Program-made: the position numbers and the translations under genes
DNA from: Spirochaetia bacterium
Lineage (GTDB): Bacteria > Spirochaetota > Spirochaetia > Treponematales > Treponemataceae
Length of the DNA stretch: 64,000 nucleotides
Reading direction: 5' to 3'
Assembly (NCBI GenBank): GCA_900767955.1
Contig: CAAGBC010000022.1
Coordinates: forward strand, 62,001-126,000
In this document: piece after piece, positions 39,201 to 50,200 of the stretch
Layout of the letters: each line of letters opens with the position of its first letter
How positions within the stretch are numbered: the first letter of the stretch is position 1
Notes under the pieces: generated by a model
What the model saw: the letters and a program-made list of their open reading frames with translations, nothing else
What the model was told of the DNA's origin: nothing
Database searches by the model: none

Positions 39201-39957
39201 AAGTTTTAGCTTTATCTGCTACAGAAATTGTACATAAAAATGCTTTATCGCCAGTTGTTTCTTTTCCGTAAATCTGTAGATATCTATCATTGTAAACATC
39301 ATCACCGTCAGCAGCGTCTTTATTATATCTTGCAAAAACTACTTCAGTTCCACCTGCTGTATCTACATTTTCTTCTGTCCATACAACAAGTTGTTTGCCT
39401 GTTTCATCTTTGATATTTACAGTCATAGTTTCAATTTCATGATCATCTGCAATTGTTCCTACAACTTTAAAAATAGAACCATAAGGAGTTGCTGATTCAA
39501 TATTTGTAATACCAGGGCTTTTAATAACAAAAACAGGAGCAGTATTGTCAATTTCAAAAGTACGGGAGCTTATTCCAGAAACACGACCTGCTGTATCTGT
39601 AGATGTAATATCAACAGTATATTTTCCGTCTTTTAATGGATATAAAATATCTGTTTCATTTTTTGCATTTAATTCAACTTGCCAAACATCATCTGTAGGC
39701 TTTACAACATGAGTCTGAACAGGTTTTGCATCATTGCCATTAATTTCTTTTACAATGATTTGAACTTCTTTTACTTCCTTGTCATCTTCAGTTTTTCCAC
39801 TAAGAATAAAAGAATCTCGGATTATTGAAGATTCTGGTGGATACAAAACAGAAACTGTTGGTGGCTCTGTATCAACAGATTCTCCAAGACCAACATTACA
39901 AGACAACACACATACAAATGTTGCAATTACAAATAAAAAACCAAATAGTTTTCTCAT
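30205..39957 (-). CDS. Giant Ig-like-repeat surface lipoprotein B
   Basis: 3,250 residues; ATG after GGGAGC. A signal ends in FVCVLSC, then NVGLGESVDTEPP. The N-terminal cap keeps the Ig-like unit ending EIDNTAPV and the NGTYDSS ... LNKNANPTYDVTG unit seen in A and C, with a Gln/Asn/Glu-rich insertion. An Ig-like stalk runs to about residue 2,050 with junctions such as VDKTAPVV, IDSQTPTI and NQNADRPEI. The C-terminal block holds RKGGLIKIAGGY (about 2,094), RPRIAKVLLATD (about 2,210), GHIELEKDL (about 2,427), MDVVPYVTEV with an IPT-like GYNLGTTPTVTLNG (about 2,586) and LTDDVYIDVWQF (about 2,696). The final 500 residues diverge from A and C: they lack the closing YRVA-YIG motif and end GYGIDTGAIEMAQKK. 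No catalytic motif is seen. It is a paralogue of A and C with its own promoter. Confidence 0.88.
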   Translation of the reverse strand: MRKLFGFLFVIATFVCVLSCNVGLGESVDTEPPTVSVLYPPESSIIRDSFILSGKTEDDKEVKEVQIIVKEINGNDAKPVQTHVVKPTDDVWQVELNAKNETDILYPLKDGKYTVDITSTDTAGRVSGISSRTFEIDNTAPVFVIKSPGITNIESATPYGSIFKVVGTIADDHEIETMTVNIKDETGKQLVVWTEENVDTAGGTEVVFARYNKDAADGDDVYNDRYLQIYGKETTGDKAFLCTISVADKAKTYKNPDDLTKSEGGNTTEGLYLNDDIYDELMGKNSKYKLTASDFKKILNGTYDSSKVASSENQIEQSKTPENKVEQNQNSIDISDAQLAEIKELLSKYLTDTKATALAFKLNKNANPTYDVTGFSFTGTNASVNAASKNGKVTFRALAGLDGTYFNPKTIKVYLFGPFNSVTEELLNSIYENPTAYYDKAIADAKQQLGQNASEELIDAASGARVIFDGKDYNGQTVDDYSTSIELPSVITTGRSYIFAATGQDIDGLEFLSNGYYGFVGKSAGFPPTVTIDSPVDQSLSQQLSLIKGKVESSESNIDRVEYKITVLDEGNNSKEVGTITGVAASKDGTFDSQEENYEIDLSKGTEEVSEGYTTCLPVEGCMYKYDILISGIDVTGLKGSASQSIKIDTKKPEIAINSVLPVAATEELPSETINIVNGTITISGNITEANFNSAKVIVSDGTKSEEAVFTTTYFTKEVDTTKFADKSALTITVVATDKAANESTLVNTQYKIDQATDIPQIASSNALNSTELEGKWSNIQNGTNLFGVKQNNSISFNITDDDGVNTVEVGLYESDETTKISFETKEAKGVTSYPVTLKLPETFGDYKVTIAVKDVKYTDATKANRSSSQEYYVSVNESGLTMHINDGGNIEVRADKAKTVSGTASVSLEHLASIKKYELVYDDAEKIWNIPENAVEVAKYPYDAQADAGKTQITVAEENSICKWTEEYATTVFQNASEKHFAYVATDIYGNKAQSDLHISIDDKVPTIKSISNIDGWKNTRTQTISVVVGDNSGTFNSGIDTVKCKIGSNEYELVADKICDVNGNVVENGTYRIYKTTLDLPNEGNNSVSVTVFDKVGYTNSTTFAYNIDTISPTDTTVSIVANQVLNKSKSLAITYSSKDATGGIKSIKIGTKNNLSGAVQIDGENAKDIASKVYNFALSSFADGEYKIYLQAEDVAGNKTDVIEATSAFIVDSTNPTVKITSPVSNSVVNKAVTFVGTVQDSNIATSAKPVLEYSTNGTTWTAITGTTATLDGQSWTITDVDTTKIHNTTAAQVVNFRVKFTDKATNLGTSADYKLTINQNADRPEIKLTNINISASAISSNKVMGVISDDDGDVFKLYRIATSKYTNGLVPNGSNAWKEIKVEKGTGIWTAELSNDETEGAQSWYFYVIDSKNGKFCTKDSSQLNRMYLSDSVSSKTDNTTGIAFTYDITPPAIEIKAAHGTADAVENWDDKDNIFGGEQYIWIKAIVKESVGMNANPVSITVTGATPTVKSTTTEGTTYEYTFTPIKASSLAEGTVQIAVTAKDSSGLENKNMTNVIVDKTAPVVKVISPTTALSDAVSSAISVKGIIQDNYSSIKKLQWAIPKKSTQNDEHEWKDVGTAASWEIKFASGAPDSSDSLVYYANAKDAGGEDVYNISKHGTENIYKVPMYFKATDSCGNEAIIKDQYVLVDSDGGKPKAWINSPENGATTSGLVTIYGGASDNVSVSKVCIQIDANNDGNFDENDINKMSTWTSQDLEAGSLFPSSGNGKNDWYILASGTNSWKLSINSALIPTVNSKTYLRIRVRAIDDEGLTRGYSDPITVTIDSQTPTIKNLKVVQYGKNVANPTADSVPVTEREYIAGMYISDVSVATNGKWFLVGDIHDNESIATVSFTKIESTTTNTINLNVQDEHPNKGDYKLLIPLETNQSGVISYAIKAIDANHAETTSNITINIDSSAPSLYTTNNSESLNVGDKLRLKSVGKVIGTGDANGTVVNNNNFFTFGDVVSEGGSGLAHLAFYFERNGSSERRIYNPMTETNNKTVISSKSSTNGATYINDDGLAVMYVDNSRYSDDAITISSANDNVRKGGLIKIAGGYSQITEVNGTTVKFSPTASTSFTTAEIVLAQVVDHQIIESLSDDNSVMNDDGDGMVETIQLIGSSYNWTASVDSTNIPDGPITIHVVAIDNAGNISQGSIATRVENNRPRIAKVLLATDLNDNNFYDWNANSAPVTTGDDEKDTKDGKAFGEFSYYSALNPNSGKAQSEVTLNSNAFKVIDGLCIIPEFVGGNTELGYILEYPANLAAATKKTGAVTAMNTNIETYTNNVGKYSITDEITNFGGILLDSITSGNISLTFWDKTEETTQGTNSQWALLKIPVTNLTKDGVVPEPKITPFYWNSSTDNSVYIGERDDKGNIINTSIKGHIELEKDLPNDTFKAANVSGVNDRDPKVSGKIKLEGIVYDNVRLKNITFNGTADGNVVGTYAGGKWTAAGSLPTGVISFAAEDIELSQNGHYVKYEMVINTEILNPSSPVVSDKGITVGAIDWKSNVSGASSTKTNGITQEINGDTYNTGTTNYYRMDVVPYVTEVTTSLSDFNRDAPSTFARTAKGKYVVKENADIVLKGYNLGTTPTVTLNGTSLTKSTSTNVGSSAKSGALSVSVSGIEFLNNKNNNETEYNMQPNGTNNNTLTDDVYIDVWQFKNAAEPVSGGAEYVTMKINPKTGVPGFSFANSILYFNMPGYNSNASSSTSWAAENTTVSGSSYSQIPFGMNYGGFSHNSFTFDKNGYSYGAAMCTDTSKDAESAFFQFFSKETPRKIGTNSHSYNQNMNYGNSANASRLDSSSVPLSGDTSGYITDINRIQSISMDTSLSGTLSDTNPVYVFMAYYDQPVKQVRFRWGTVGSGTDTIDGKQYSSNTNSNNFNSRKTYAYGLDDIVSSNYTGYTQGDNTDVRPSNLNDSYIKYSKDKNGGIPIQIIAASGVTGARSTYANKTTYGAGQYVSLAIANKDTASPVAVVTWYDAVNMKLCMAYNTNPTTSKVWTTRVIDENGGINVKTVIDGNGGVHFAYYDNIHGSDLKYAYLPSYDSTEDPQIVVVDAYGAVGAKCTIDVAKDSNGNWVPYIGYQMNAYLGTPLASKVAYRTDFKSSIVPAGSDDRDYYTGAWEISIVPTSNIPKDDQINVGVYRNKDGYAQAFTSNENWKTGDTSPGAVITNSTLNVCNATILHGNNTANPILGYGIDTGAIEMAQKK

Positions 39958-40036
39958 AAAAAGCTCCCTACAAAATAGTATTTATTTTGAAATAAATTAT
40001 TTACATATAATTATTCGTTATAAGATTCAACATTCA

Positions 40037-40064
40037 ATTGTAAATCATAATTCTTAAAAGTCAA
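40037..40064 (-). promoter_or_regulatory. Sigma-70-type promoter of giant gene B
   Basis: On the minus strand TTGACT (40059-40064) and TACAAT (40037-40042) are 16 bp apart, about 80 bp before the ATG. Confidence 0.6.
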
Positions 40065-40102
40065 ATTTAGGGGAATTTATAAGAAAAACATCTGATTAAA
40101 TT

Positions 40103-41023
40103 TTACACTATACTTCCAGGGCACAAACTTTCAGCATTTTTTGCAGCGCAATCAGTTCCTGTTTGCAAAGAAACGTTTATATCTTTTGATTTAATGTATT
40201 CATATAAAAATCCAGCCGAAAAGGAATCTCCGCAAGCAATAACATTTACTGCATTTACTTTTTTTACAGGAGTTTCATAAAAAACACCATTTGCTGCGGA
40301 AAAAGTAGATTTGCATCCCCGTGTTACAATAATGATATTTTGTAATTCCTGACTTTTATTTACAATTTTATTCTTTAATTCATCATCGGAAAATGAAACA
40401 TTTTCTCTAGCAAAATCACAACAAAATGTATTTATAAATTCTTCTTCATTGATTTTTATAATAGAAGGAATTGATGTTTGAATTGTGCTTAATAAATCTT
40501 TTCCCCAATAATCAGCAAAAAAGATTTTATTATTTTGTGTAGTAATTTCTGCAATTTTTGAATATATGTTTTCTGACCAACCTAAGGGCTTGCTTCCTGC
40601 TAATAAAACTGCATCAACTTTCTTAATTTGTGTCTTTATAATAGAAAGAAGTTGATATTCTTTTTTATCAAAATTATCTGAACAAACTGGTTCACCGACA
40701 ACAAGTTCCGTAGTGGTTGCTTTTGAAGAATCTATCAAAGTGCAACATTCCCTTGTAAAACCAGAAACTTCAATTGGAATAATTTTCATTGCATCTTTTT
40801 GTGCTAATTCCAAAAATAAAGCTTTATTCTTTTTTCCCAAGGAACACAAAGCTACGGAACTGCCTTTTTCTAATTGATTTAATACACGACAAGAATTTAC
40901 AGCTTTTCCAGAAGCATCAAGTCGATATCCTTTTGAACGATTTACACAATTTATATTTAGTGAATCAAATAAAATAGTTTTTTGAATTGTAGCACTTAAA
41001 CAAACACATAAAATCTTTGACAT
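40103..41023 (-). CDS. PfkB-family sugar-phosphate kinase (1-phosphofructokinase-like)
   Basis: 306 residues, the size of FruK/LacC enzymes. An N-terminal sugar-binding region (DASGKAVNSCRVLNQLEKGS, about 37-56) resembles the GGKGxNVA block. The C-terminal ATP/anion-hole signature reads ACGDSFSAGFLYEY (about 262), with the catalytic Asp kept and the usual GAGD changed to ACGD. The substrate is probably fructose 1-phosphate or tagatose 6-phosphate. No PTS genes are adjacent, so this stays open. It lies between giant genes B and C and has no clear operon partner. Confidence 0.8.
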   Translation of the reverse strand: MSKILCVCLSATIQKTILFDSLNINCVNRSKGYRLDASGKAVNSCRVLNQLEKGSSVALCSLGKKNKALFLELAQKDAMKIIPIEVSGFTRECCTLIDSSKATTTELVVGEPVCSDNFDKKEYQLLSIIKTQIKKVDAVLLAGSKPLGWSENIYSKIAEITTQNNKIFFADYWGKDLLSTIQTSIPSIIKINEEEFINTFCCDFARENVSFSDDELKNKIVNKSQELQNIIIVTRGCKSTFSAANGVFYETPVKKVNAVNVIACGDSFSAGFLYEYIKSKDINVSLQTGTDCAAKNAESLCPGSIV

Positions 41024-41047
41024 AAACCAATTGTAACATATCCAAAA

Positions 41048-41148
41048 TATAAAAAACTATAAAGAAAATATAAAAGCATATAAAAAAATATAAAAAACTA
41101 TAAAAGCATATAAAAAAACTATAAAAAAATATAAAAAAAATATAAAAA
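41048..41148. repeat. Phased A-tract array (predicted bent DNA) upstream of giant gene C
   Basis: Runs of 3-8 A residues begin at about 41051, 61, 72, 82, 92, 102, 112, 123, 133 and 144. The spacing of 10-11 bp matches the DNA helical repeat. TATA or CTATA steps separate the tracts, and a 30-bp unit is repeated at 41071-41100 and 41101-41130. Such arrays are intrinsically curved. The array ends about 80 bp before the start of gene C and shares the intergenic region with the divergent PfkB gene. Confidence 0.85.
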
Positions 41149-41227
41149 TCAGATGTAACATTTCATTAAAAAAAATCCGATATGTGAATTTGATAGTAAA
41201 TGAACAAATAATTTTTTGAGGTGTTAT

Positions 41228-44200
41228 ATGTTTATAAAAAATCTATTTAAAAATAAAATTTCTATATTATCTTCACTAATTGCAGTTCTACTTATGATTG
41301 GAACAATAATTTCTTGTGAAGTGGGACTTGGTTCTTCTGTTGATACACAACCTCCTACTGTATCTGTAAACACACCTACAGCGGATTACATAATCAGAGA
41401 CGCTTTCACAATGGAAGGCGCCTGTTCCGACGAACAAGGCTTACACCAAATAACTGTTTCCCTAAGAAATACACACACCTCAAAAATTTATCCAAGTGCA
41501 GAAACACCTTTTGTTGCAACAATAAACAAAGAACAAACAAATTGGGAATGTTTAATAGACCCACTAAGCGCAGATTTACCAATTCCAGATGGCTCTTACG
41601 AAGCAACTGTTATTGCAACAGATAAAGCTGGAAGAAAAACAATTGCAACTAAATCTTTTAAAATTGATAACACAGCTCCATTGTTAATTTTAACTCGCCC
41701 TTCCACAAAATTAAATGAACAAGGCAAAATTGATTCGTCTGCAACTGATACTTACGGACAAGAATTAACAATCACAGGTCAAGTTGCTGATGATAACAAT
41801 GTTGATTTAATGGAAATAGAAGTTTATGACGACAAAAACAATAAAATCACTACAGTTCCATTAGCAAATGTTCCACCAACAATTGATTTAACTGTTGCAA
41901 CTTGGCAAGACGAAAATTACAACTTGATTTACGGAAAAGATAAAGAAGGAACAAAATACTACTATTGTAAAGTAACTGTTCACGATGAAGCCAGAAAAAT
42001 TCCTTTTGATGAAAACGACAAAGGAAACACTTTATCTTATTACTATTACAACGATGACATTTACACAGATTTATTAAGCACATATAAAGCCACTGAAGTA
42101 TATAAAATCCTAAACGGAACCTACACAAAAGATAATATTAAATACTTCAAAGACAAAAATCTTAGCGACGAAGAAATTTCCAAAAAAGTAACAGAAGTAA
42201 AATCTGTATTGTCAAAATCTCAAAACCAAACTGTAGCTGGAACTTTTTCATTAAACCCAGAAAACAATCCATATTTTGAAATTGACGGATACAAAGAAAT
42301 TCACTCTGATTCCTTAGAACAAATTTTTACAACTTTGCGTGATGAAAATTTATTCACAAACGGAAATCCATTAAACATTAGTATTCTTGTAGGATTAGAC
42401 CAAGCTCCTATTATTGAAGATTCCATCGGAATTCGCTTAAACAAAATTGAATTTATTAACAACGAATACAAAATTGATACAGAAAATCCAATTTGGTATA
42501 TCAAACCTGCTGCACAAGCAACAACAGAAAATGACAAAGCCTGCCGCGAATTATTAACAAAAGTCGGTTCCAACTACAAAGTATCATTAAAATTAACTTC
42601 CTTTGTAGAAGAACTAATTAATGACAACACAGGCAAAAAATATATTTTACCAACAGTAAAAGTAAATAACGCATATTTAGTCACAGTAGTCGGAAAAGAT
42701 AAAAACGGAACAGAATTTGTAGAAAGTTTTAACCAAGGTCTTTTCCTTGAATCCCGCGGAAATCCTCCAAAAATCAAAATTACAGAACCATCTGGTGCAA
42801 CTGTTTATTTAAAGAAAGATTCCTCCGTTAGCATAAAAGGTTCTGTAGAATGTGAAGATTTTACAACTGTAAATATTTATGTTAATGACGAATTAATCAA
42901 AACACCAGAAGCAACATGGACTTCTAGCGTTGACAATCCATCTGTAGATTTAAACGGAGAAGGCACAGGAAACTGGGGAACATTAACAGTTTCTCCAGAA
43001 GCATTTAATCAAACTGAAAGCAAAGAATATTACATCACAGTAAAAGCTACTTCTGGTTCAAAAGAAAGCGAAAAAGAATTAACAATTTACTACGATGTAG
43101 AAGGTCCAGTTATTGATATTTATTCAGTTTCTCCAAAAGTAACTTTTGCAGACTCAAACGGAATTGTTCGTAGCGATAATGTAAACGGAATTTTTGAAAT
43201 TAATGCACGAATTGCAGATGCCTTTAACAGAGTTGATACAACAGTAAATAAACCAAAATTAAACATCTACAAAGGAAATAACACTCTACCAGAAAATTTA
43301 CTTTACACAACAACTGCTGATACAGCAAACACAACTTGGACAGTTAACACTACTGAAGACAAATTTGCAGACATTGATAATACAGAAATTACAATTGAAG
43401 TTGTAGCAACAGACGAACCTGGAAATATTGCTAAAAAAACAGAAGTTGTTTACTTAAATCAAGCATCAGATAAACCTGTTATTGAATTAACAAATAAATT
43501 AGTAAGTGGCATTGTTGACGAAAAAGATTATTCAGGTAATTCATATCCAAACGGTGGAACTGAAAACATAATAATGGCAGAAGCTCCATTGTCAGCAAAA
43601 ATTACAGATGATGACGAAATCGAACAAGTTGAAGTAACAATAAAACTCAACGGTTTAAGTGATGAAAATAACACAACAAAAACCGTATATCCAAAAGCTG
43701 AAATTAATTCCAATCCATGGCCTTTATCTCACACAGCACCAAAAGATGTTGGAACTTATTTGGCAGAAATTAAAGTCACAGACAAAAATGGAATCACAAG
43801 CGAAATTACAAAATTCTGGTTCAAAATAGACGCTGGTGCTCCAACTGTAAATATTACATTAGGTGATTATTACGGAACAACAAATCAAATAATTCCAGTT
43901 ACAGGAACAGTAAAAGGATTTGGCGGACTTGTAATTTACAAAAATTATAATAAAGAAACTTCTGTAAAAGAAAAAATTACGGGGCAACAGCCAAACGAAA
44001 CAGATATTTCCTTTATCTTTGAAGACGATTTCAAAGTAACACAAACTACAGAAGGAAAATACACACAAACTTATACAGTTATAGATTCCAACAACAGAAC
44101 AGGAACTGGTTCCTTAGACTACATTGTTGATTTAAATCCTCCAGAAATTGCTTTTGCATTACAAATTCCACTAGAAGGCATAAGCAGCACAGATTACAGA

Positions 44201-47200
44201 TTCTCTGGAGCAACAAAAGATTTTGCAAATGAATTTACAAGTGGTGTAGAATCTGTGTTCTATCAGATAATAAAAGCTGATGCAGCATCTCCAACTGTTG
44301 AATCTGACGGTTGGTCAAAAATTACAGCCACAACAACTTGGTCTTTCTACCAAAAATTCAAAGAAGCAACAGCTCCACAAGAAGCAGAAGGACTTCCAGA
44401 AGGCAGCTACAAATTATATGTATTTGCAAAAGACAAAGCTGGAAATGCTTCCGAAATTAATTCAACAAGTTTTGATGTAGATTTAAACAAACCAACTGTT
44501 GATTTATTCTTCAATGGAACATCAAAAGCAGATAACGCTGTAGAAAAAACAAACAAAAACTACGAATTTGCCTTTAGCGTTTCAGATACATGCAAATTAA
44601 ACGCAAATCCTTATGAATTAACAATAATCAAAGATGAAAAAACACTCTCACAAGGAACAGATTATTCAGTATCTCAAGCTGATGCCAACGGAAAATACAA
44701 AGTTACACTCACAAATTCCGCAGACGGAAATTATGTATTCAAAGTTAAAGGCTTAGATTGGAAAAACAAAGATACAATCAAAACATTAAATATCACACTA
44801 GATAAAACTGCTCCAACAATTGAAGTAATTTCTCCTGCAACAGATGAATGGCAAACAAGTCATACAATTTCAATCAAAGGAACAGCAGAAGATGCTTCTG
44901 GTGTTACTTCTATTACAGCAAAAGATTCACAAGGAAATTCAATTAATGTAACAGGAACAACAAGCTGGACAGTAAAAGACATTCAGACCGTAGAAGGTGA
45001 ATCAACATACACATTTAGTGCAAAAGATACATTAGGAAATACTTCATCAAATAAAACTTTTGTACTCAAAGTTGACCACAACGACCCAGAAATTTCACAA
45101 GTGACAATCACAAAAGCTGGTGAAGCAGCAGAAAGCATAGAAAACAATGCAAGCATAATGACAAACAAAAACTTTACCCTAAGTGGAAAAGTTTCTGATT
45201 CATATAAATTGGCAAACTTTGTGCTATCAATTACAGATGGAACTCAAACAAAAACACCAAATGTAACAATAACAAAACAAAACTCACAAAATTGGAACTG
45301 GTCAAAAACATTTGCATTAGACACAGATTCCCTTACAGATGGAATTTGGACAATAACAGTTACCGCAACAGATACATCTGGAAAAACTGCAATCGCAAAA
45401 TACAAAGTTACAGTAGATACAGTTGCTCCAGTAATTACAAAACCAACATTAACATTCGATACAGAAAATCGTGATGGTTGGTTCAATAAAAACGCAGGAA
45501 CAATTTCTGGTTCAGTAACAGACGGAACAAGTAAAATTGCCAATGTTTCATACTTAGTAACAAATGAACGATTCTACATTGATGAAAATAATGCTCACAA
45601 CCAATTAACATCACAAACATTTGATAACACATTAAGCATTAGCAATAATAATTACTCCAAAAAACATTCCTTTGCAGAAGGCATAAATTATGTTTACATC
45701 AAAGCAGAAGACAACGCTGGAAATGTAAGCTACTACGGACAAAACGGTGATGTAACTTGCCAAATCGACACAAACGCTCCTCAAATAATTTTTGAACAAC
45801 CTGCAAACGGTTCAATGATTTCACAAAATATACCAGTTTCTTACAGAATAAAATTCCAAGATGAAGGAAGTGGCTTCTTAGAAACATCAACTGCAACTGT
45901 AAAATTAATGGACGAATCAAACGCAGTATATTCATACACAGGAAAAATCATTAATTCAGTTGTGGAACAAACTATTCCAACTGCAAACTTAGAAAATATT
46001 TCAACAGATACTCCAAAAATTACTGTTAATGTAACAGATAAAGCAGGCAACACAACAGAAAGTGCATTAAGTTTAGCAATGGATAACACAGCTCCAACTG
46101 TAAACATTGCAAACCCAGCCGCAGAAACAGTAAACGGAAAAGTAAATGTAAACGGAACTGCATCAGACAATGTTGGATTAGCAAAAGTTCAAATCTACAG
46201 AACAAAACTTGCTGGCGAAACTACAGATGCAACAATTAACAGCAAGGAATACAAATTACTAAATGAATTCGAAGGCGTAAATGGCTACAACTGGAATTTA
46301 GGACAAATCGATACTTCCACAAGCCCATACACCGACGGAGCAAAAATCGAATTCCTTATAAAAGCAATTGATACAGCCGGCAATGAAGTAACTTCTTCAA
46401 AAACTGTAACAATTGACCAAGACGCAGACAGACCAATAGTAAAATTCTCTAACTTAAATCTTGCAGGAATGAATAGTTCATCTTCCGTATGGAACAAACA
46501 GGAAACAATTTACGGAACAATAACTGACGATGACGGAATAAAATCCTTATACATTTCTTCTGATGCAGGACAAAACTGGGGCGAAAATTTATACAAAGAC
46601 GGAGCATGGGAATACACATTCCAATCAGACGGAAATATTACTTTACTATTTAAAGTAGTTGATTCAGAAGGAACAGAATTTGTATCAACATCAGGTTCTG
46701 GAATGTCTAAATCACCAAAATTAATTGACTCACAAGCAACACCAAACAAATTTGGATACAAAGTTGGTAACGCATATCCAAATGATTCAAACACAAAAAT
46801 ATATTTAGTAGTAGATACTCAAAACCCAATTTTCAAAGCAGTTTACTACAACAAAGAATACAACCAAAATGAAGAACTAGTTTATCCACTACCAAATAAC
46901 ACAAATTGGAAAATAGACACTTCAATTAATACAGATTTATTCGGCGGACCACAAAGCAAATTCTATTTATATGTAGTAGCATCAGATGCCAACGGAATAA
47001 ATTCAATTGATGCAACATTAGATTCAGACAGTTCAAAAGTTACTATCGTAAAAACAAAATCTATAGAAATTCCAGAGGGCAACGGAACAACAAAAGGAAC
47101 TATTGCAATTATTTCAGTAGATACTTCTTCTGATAGCAACTGGAAAAAAATAGAAATTGCCACAAGTGATAAATCAGGTCGTGAAAATAAACTCAATTAT

Positions 47201-50200
47201 TCTATTCAGTTAGATAATTCTTCACCAATAATTAAATTCACAAGCCACGCACAAAAAGCACAAGTTTACGGAAGTAGCTTAGTTACAGTGCGCGGAAATG
47301 CAGACGATGTACAAGATTTATACTTAAAAGTCACAGATTCATCTGCAACACCAGATGTTTTAGATTTATCAACATGGACAAAGTTTAATGAATACACTTC
47401 CCCTTCTGCATGGGCAATTGAATTCGACGGAGAATCTCCAATAAACATTGCAGGAAGTACAGAATTCAAAGCAAAATCATTAAACAAATATTATGATGAT
47501 TTATTTGACCCAAATAGCGACGACAAAAACGCAGATTCCAAATCAATGTACATTTGGGTTTACGGAATAGACTCCCTAGGAAACAAAAATACTCCAGTAT
47601 ATTTGGAATTAAGCGTAAATCCAGCTGGAGACAAACCAACAATCGAATTCTCATATCCTGAAAACCGCAATATTGTTGGTGGAACAGTTCGCGTAACAGG
47701 AAGTTCAAAAGTAGCAGACGCAACAGCTTCTGTAGAATCAGTTTGGCTACAAATTGACCCATCTTATGAAGAAAGCGAATTTAATTCCAACTGGGAAACA
47801 GAATTATCAGCACTTATTACTGATGATTCAGGAAATTACATCACAGATTACGAAGTTCAAGACGCTGGCGGAACAATTGGCAGAGGAATTAAAGCATCTG
47901 GTTCAACAACAAGCTGGAATTTACCAATCAACACAGCTGGAGAATTCAACAACGCCGACGGAAGCAACAGAAAAATCGCAATCAAAGCTTATGCAGTAAG
48001 TTCCAGTGGAAAAACTAGTGAAAGCGCAACTGTATATTTTGAAATTGACCCTAAAGCTCCAGTTATTGGTTCAAGAACACCATTGGAATTAGTTCAGTAT
48101 GCAAATGGTGCAAGTTCAGGAACAGTTGTAAGACGCCAAAAATACACAGCAAATATGTGGATTGCAGGAAGATGGTATTTAACTGGTTCAATAGAAGACG
48201 ATAGCGGAATTAAAGAAATCAAACTAAACGGAACTAATATCATAAACGACAATAGCAAATTATCCGTAGATTATGATAATCCTCCATCATCTGGAACACA
48301 TAAAAACTTCCAGATTAATATTCCTGTAGGAGAAACAACAGGATTTGGTTCAAAAACTTATGTATTGTGGGCCCAAGAAGGTTCCGAAGAAAACAAAGAT
48401 ACTGGAAACATTGAAATCAGATTAAATTACGATAACCAAGTTCCAGATTTTGTTACAACAGGATTGACCCCATCAGGAAACACAATTGAACAGTCAAACA
48501 ACACATATACTCTAAGCGGAACATTTGCAGAACCAAGTAGTGCTTCTGGAAACCAAAGTGGATTCGGCAGAATTGCAATGTTCTTTACACGCACAGTAAA
48601 AGAAGGCAACGAAAACAAAACTTATGTAATTGACCCAATGATTTCAAAAGGCAATGGCCAAAAAAATCGTTATTCAACTTCTGATTTTGAACAAGATTCC
48701 AACGGTTTATACTGGCGAACATACAACATCACAAACATTGCTGGAAACGAAATTACATTAAATGAAGAACCTCACAAAAATGTACGAATTGGTGGATTAT
48801 GTAAAATCGATAATGTTGATTACTTAATCCAAAAAGTTGAAGGTTCAACAGTAACAATAGTTGGAACAATCACAACAAATGCTACAGTTGCAAAATTTGC
48901 AGTTGCACAAATTATTGACAACCTCACAATCGAAAACGGAACAACACAGGCTTACGATGAAACAATTTCTAGTCCAATTGCCAGAGATGACGGTGACCAA
49001 ATGGTTGAAGGAATTTCTAACAGCGGAACAACATACAACTGGACTGTTTCAATTAATTCAAGCCTAATATACGATGGGCCAATAAATATTAACTTTGTAG
49101 CTTTTGATGCCGCAGGAAACGCAATCAAAAATACATATTCAGGAATCGTTTCAAACAATCAACCTCGTATTGCTGGTGTTAAATTCGGTACAGACGAAAA
49201 CGGAAACGGTTCAGTAGAAGAAAATGAATTAAACAAAGGTTGGAGTGGAATTTACGCAAATGTATCAAGTTCAATTCCTGCAGGTTATATTACAATGACT
49301 CAAAAAGCCACAAGTTTATCAATTCCAGAAGATTTAAATACTTCTGCATTAAAGATAAAAGGCAAAACAGTTGTAAAACCAGAAATCGTTGGCGGAAACT
49401 CAGGACTAGGATACACATATAGCGTCGGAACTTATTCCACAGAAACAACTACTGATTTAAGTAATGAACATTCGGATTCAAATGATATTCGTGACGATTT
49501 AGACATTGCTATAACAGTAGAAGATTTCATCAAAAATAACATTTCAGAAGGAGCTCAAACATTCACATTTAATATTTGGGACAAAACTGAAGGTTTAACC
49601 TACGGAACAAATTCTCAAAAAGCACAAATCAAAATCAATATGAATGTTGCTGTACAAGATACAGAAAGTCCAAAAGCTGGATTAAGACAATTCTACTGGA
49701 ATTCAGAAACTGATAACTCTTTATATCAAAACAGTCGTGCAAACGGCCACATTGAATTAGAAGAAGATTTAACAGTTACATTTATGACAGCATTAGATGC
49801 ATTAAATCAAGAAGCATCAAATGATAGCAAAAAAAATAAAACTCTAGATACTGCTATAATTTCTAAAGTAAAAGATACAGACCCTAAAGTTTCTGGAAAA
49901 ATCACATTCCATGGAATTGCTACAGATAATACTTTATTAAAAGCAATCAATGTAAAAATTCCAGGTCTTACAATAGATTCTGAAGGCAACGATATTTTTG
50001 TTAATGTAGCTACTCGTAACAATTCTGGTGTTTGGCAATCAACAGGAACACTTGAAAACAACGGATGGGCCTTTGAAATTCAAAAAGACGCAAGCGGAAA
50101 TCCTCAAGAAACCTTTAGCCAAGAAACAGGACACACAGTACACTTCTTACTCCACTGGGATACTGCAAAAATCCAAAGTACAGTAGCAACAGATGTAATA

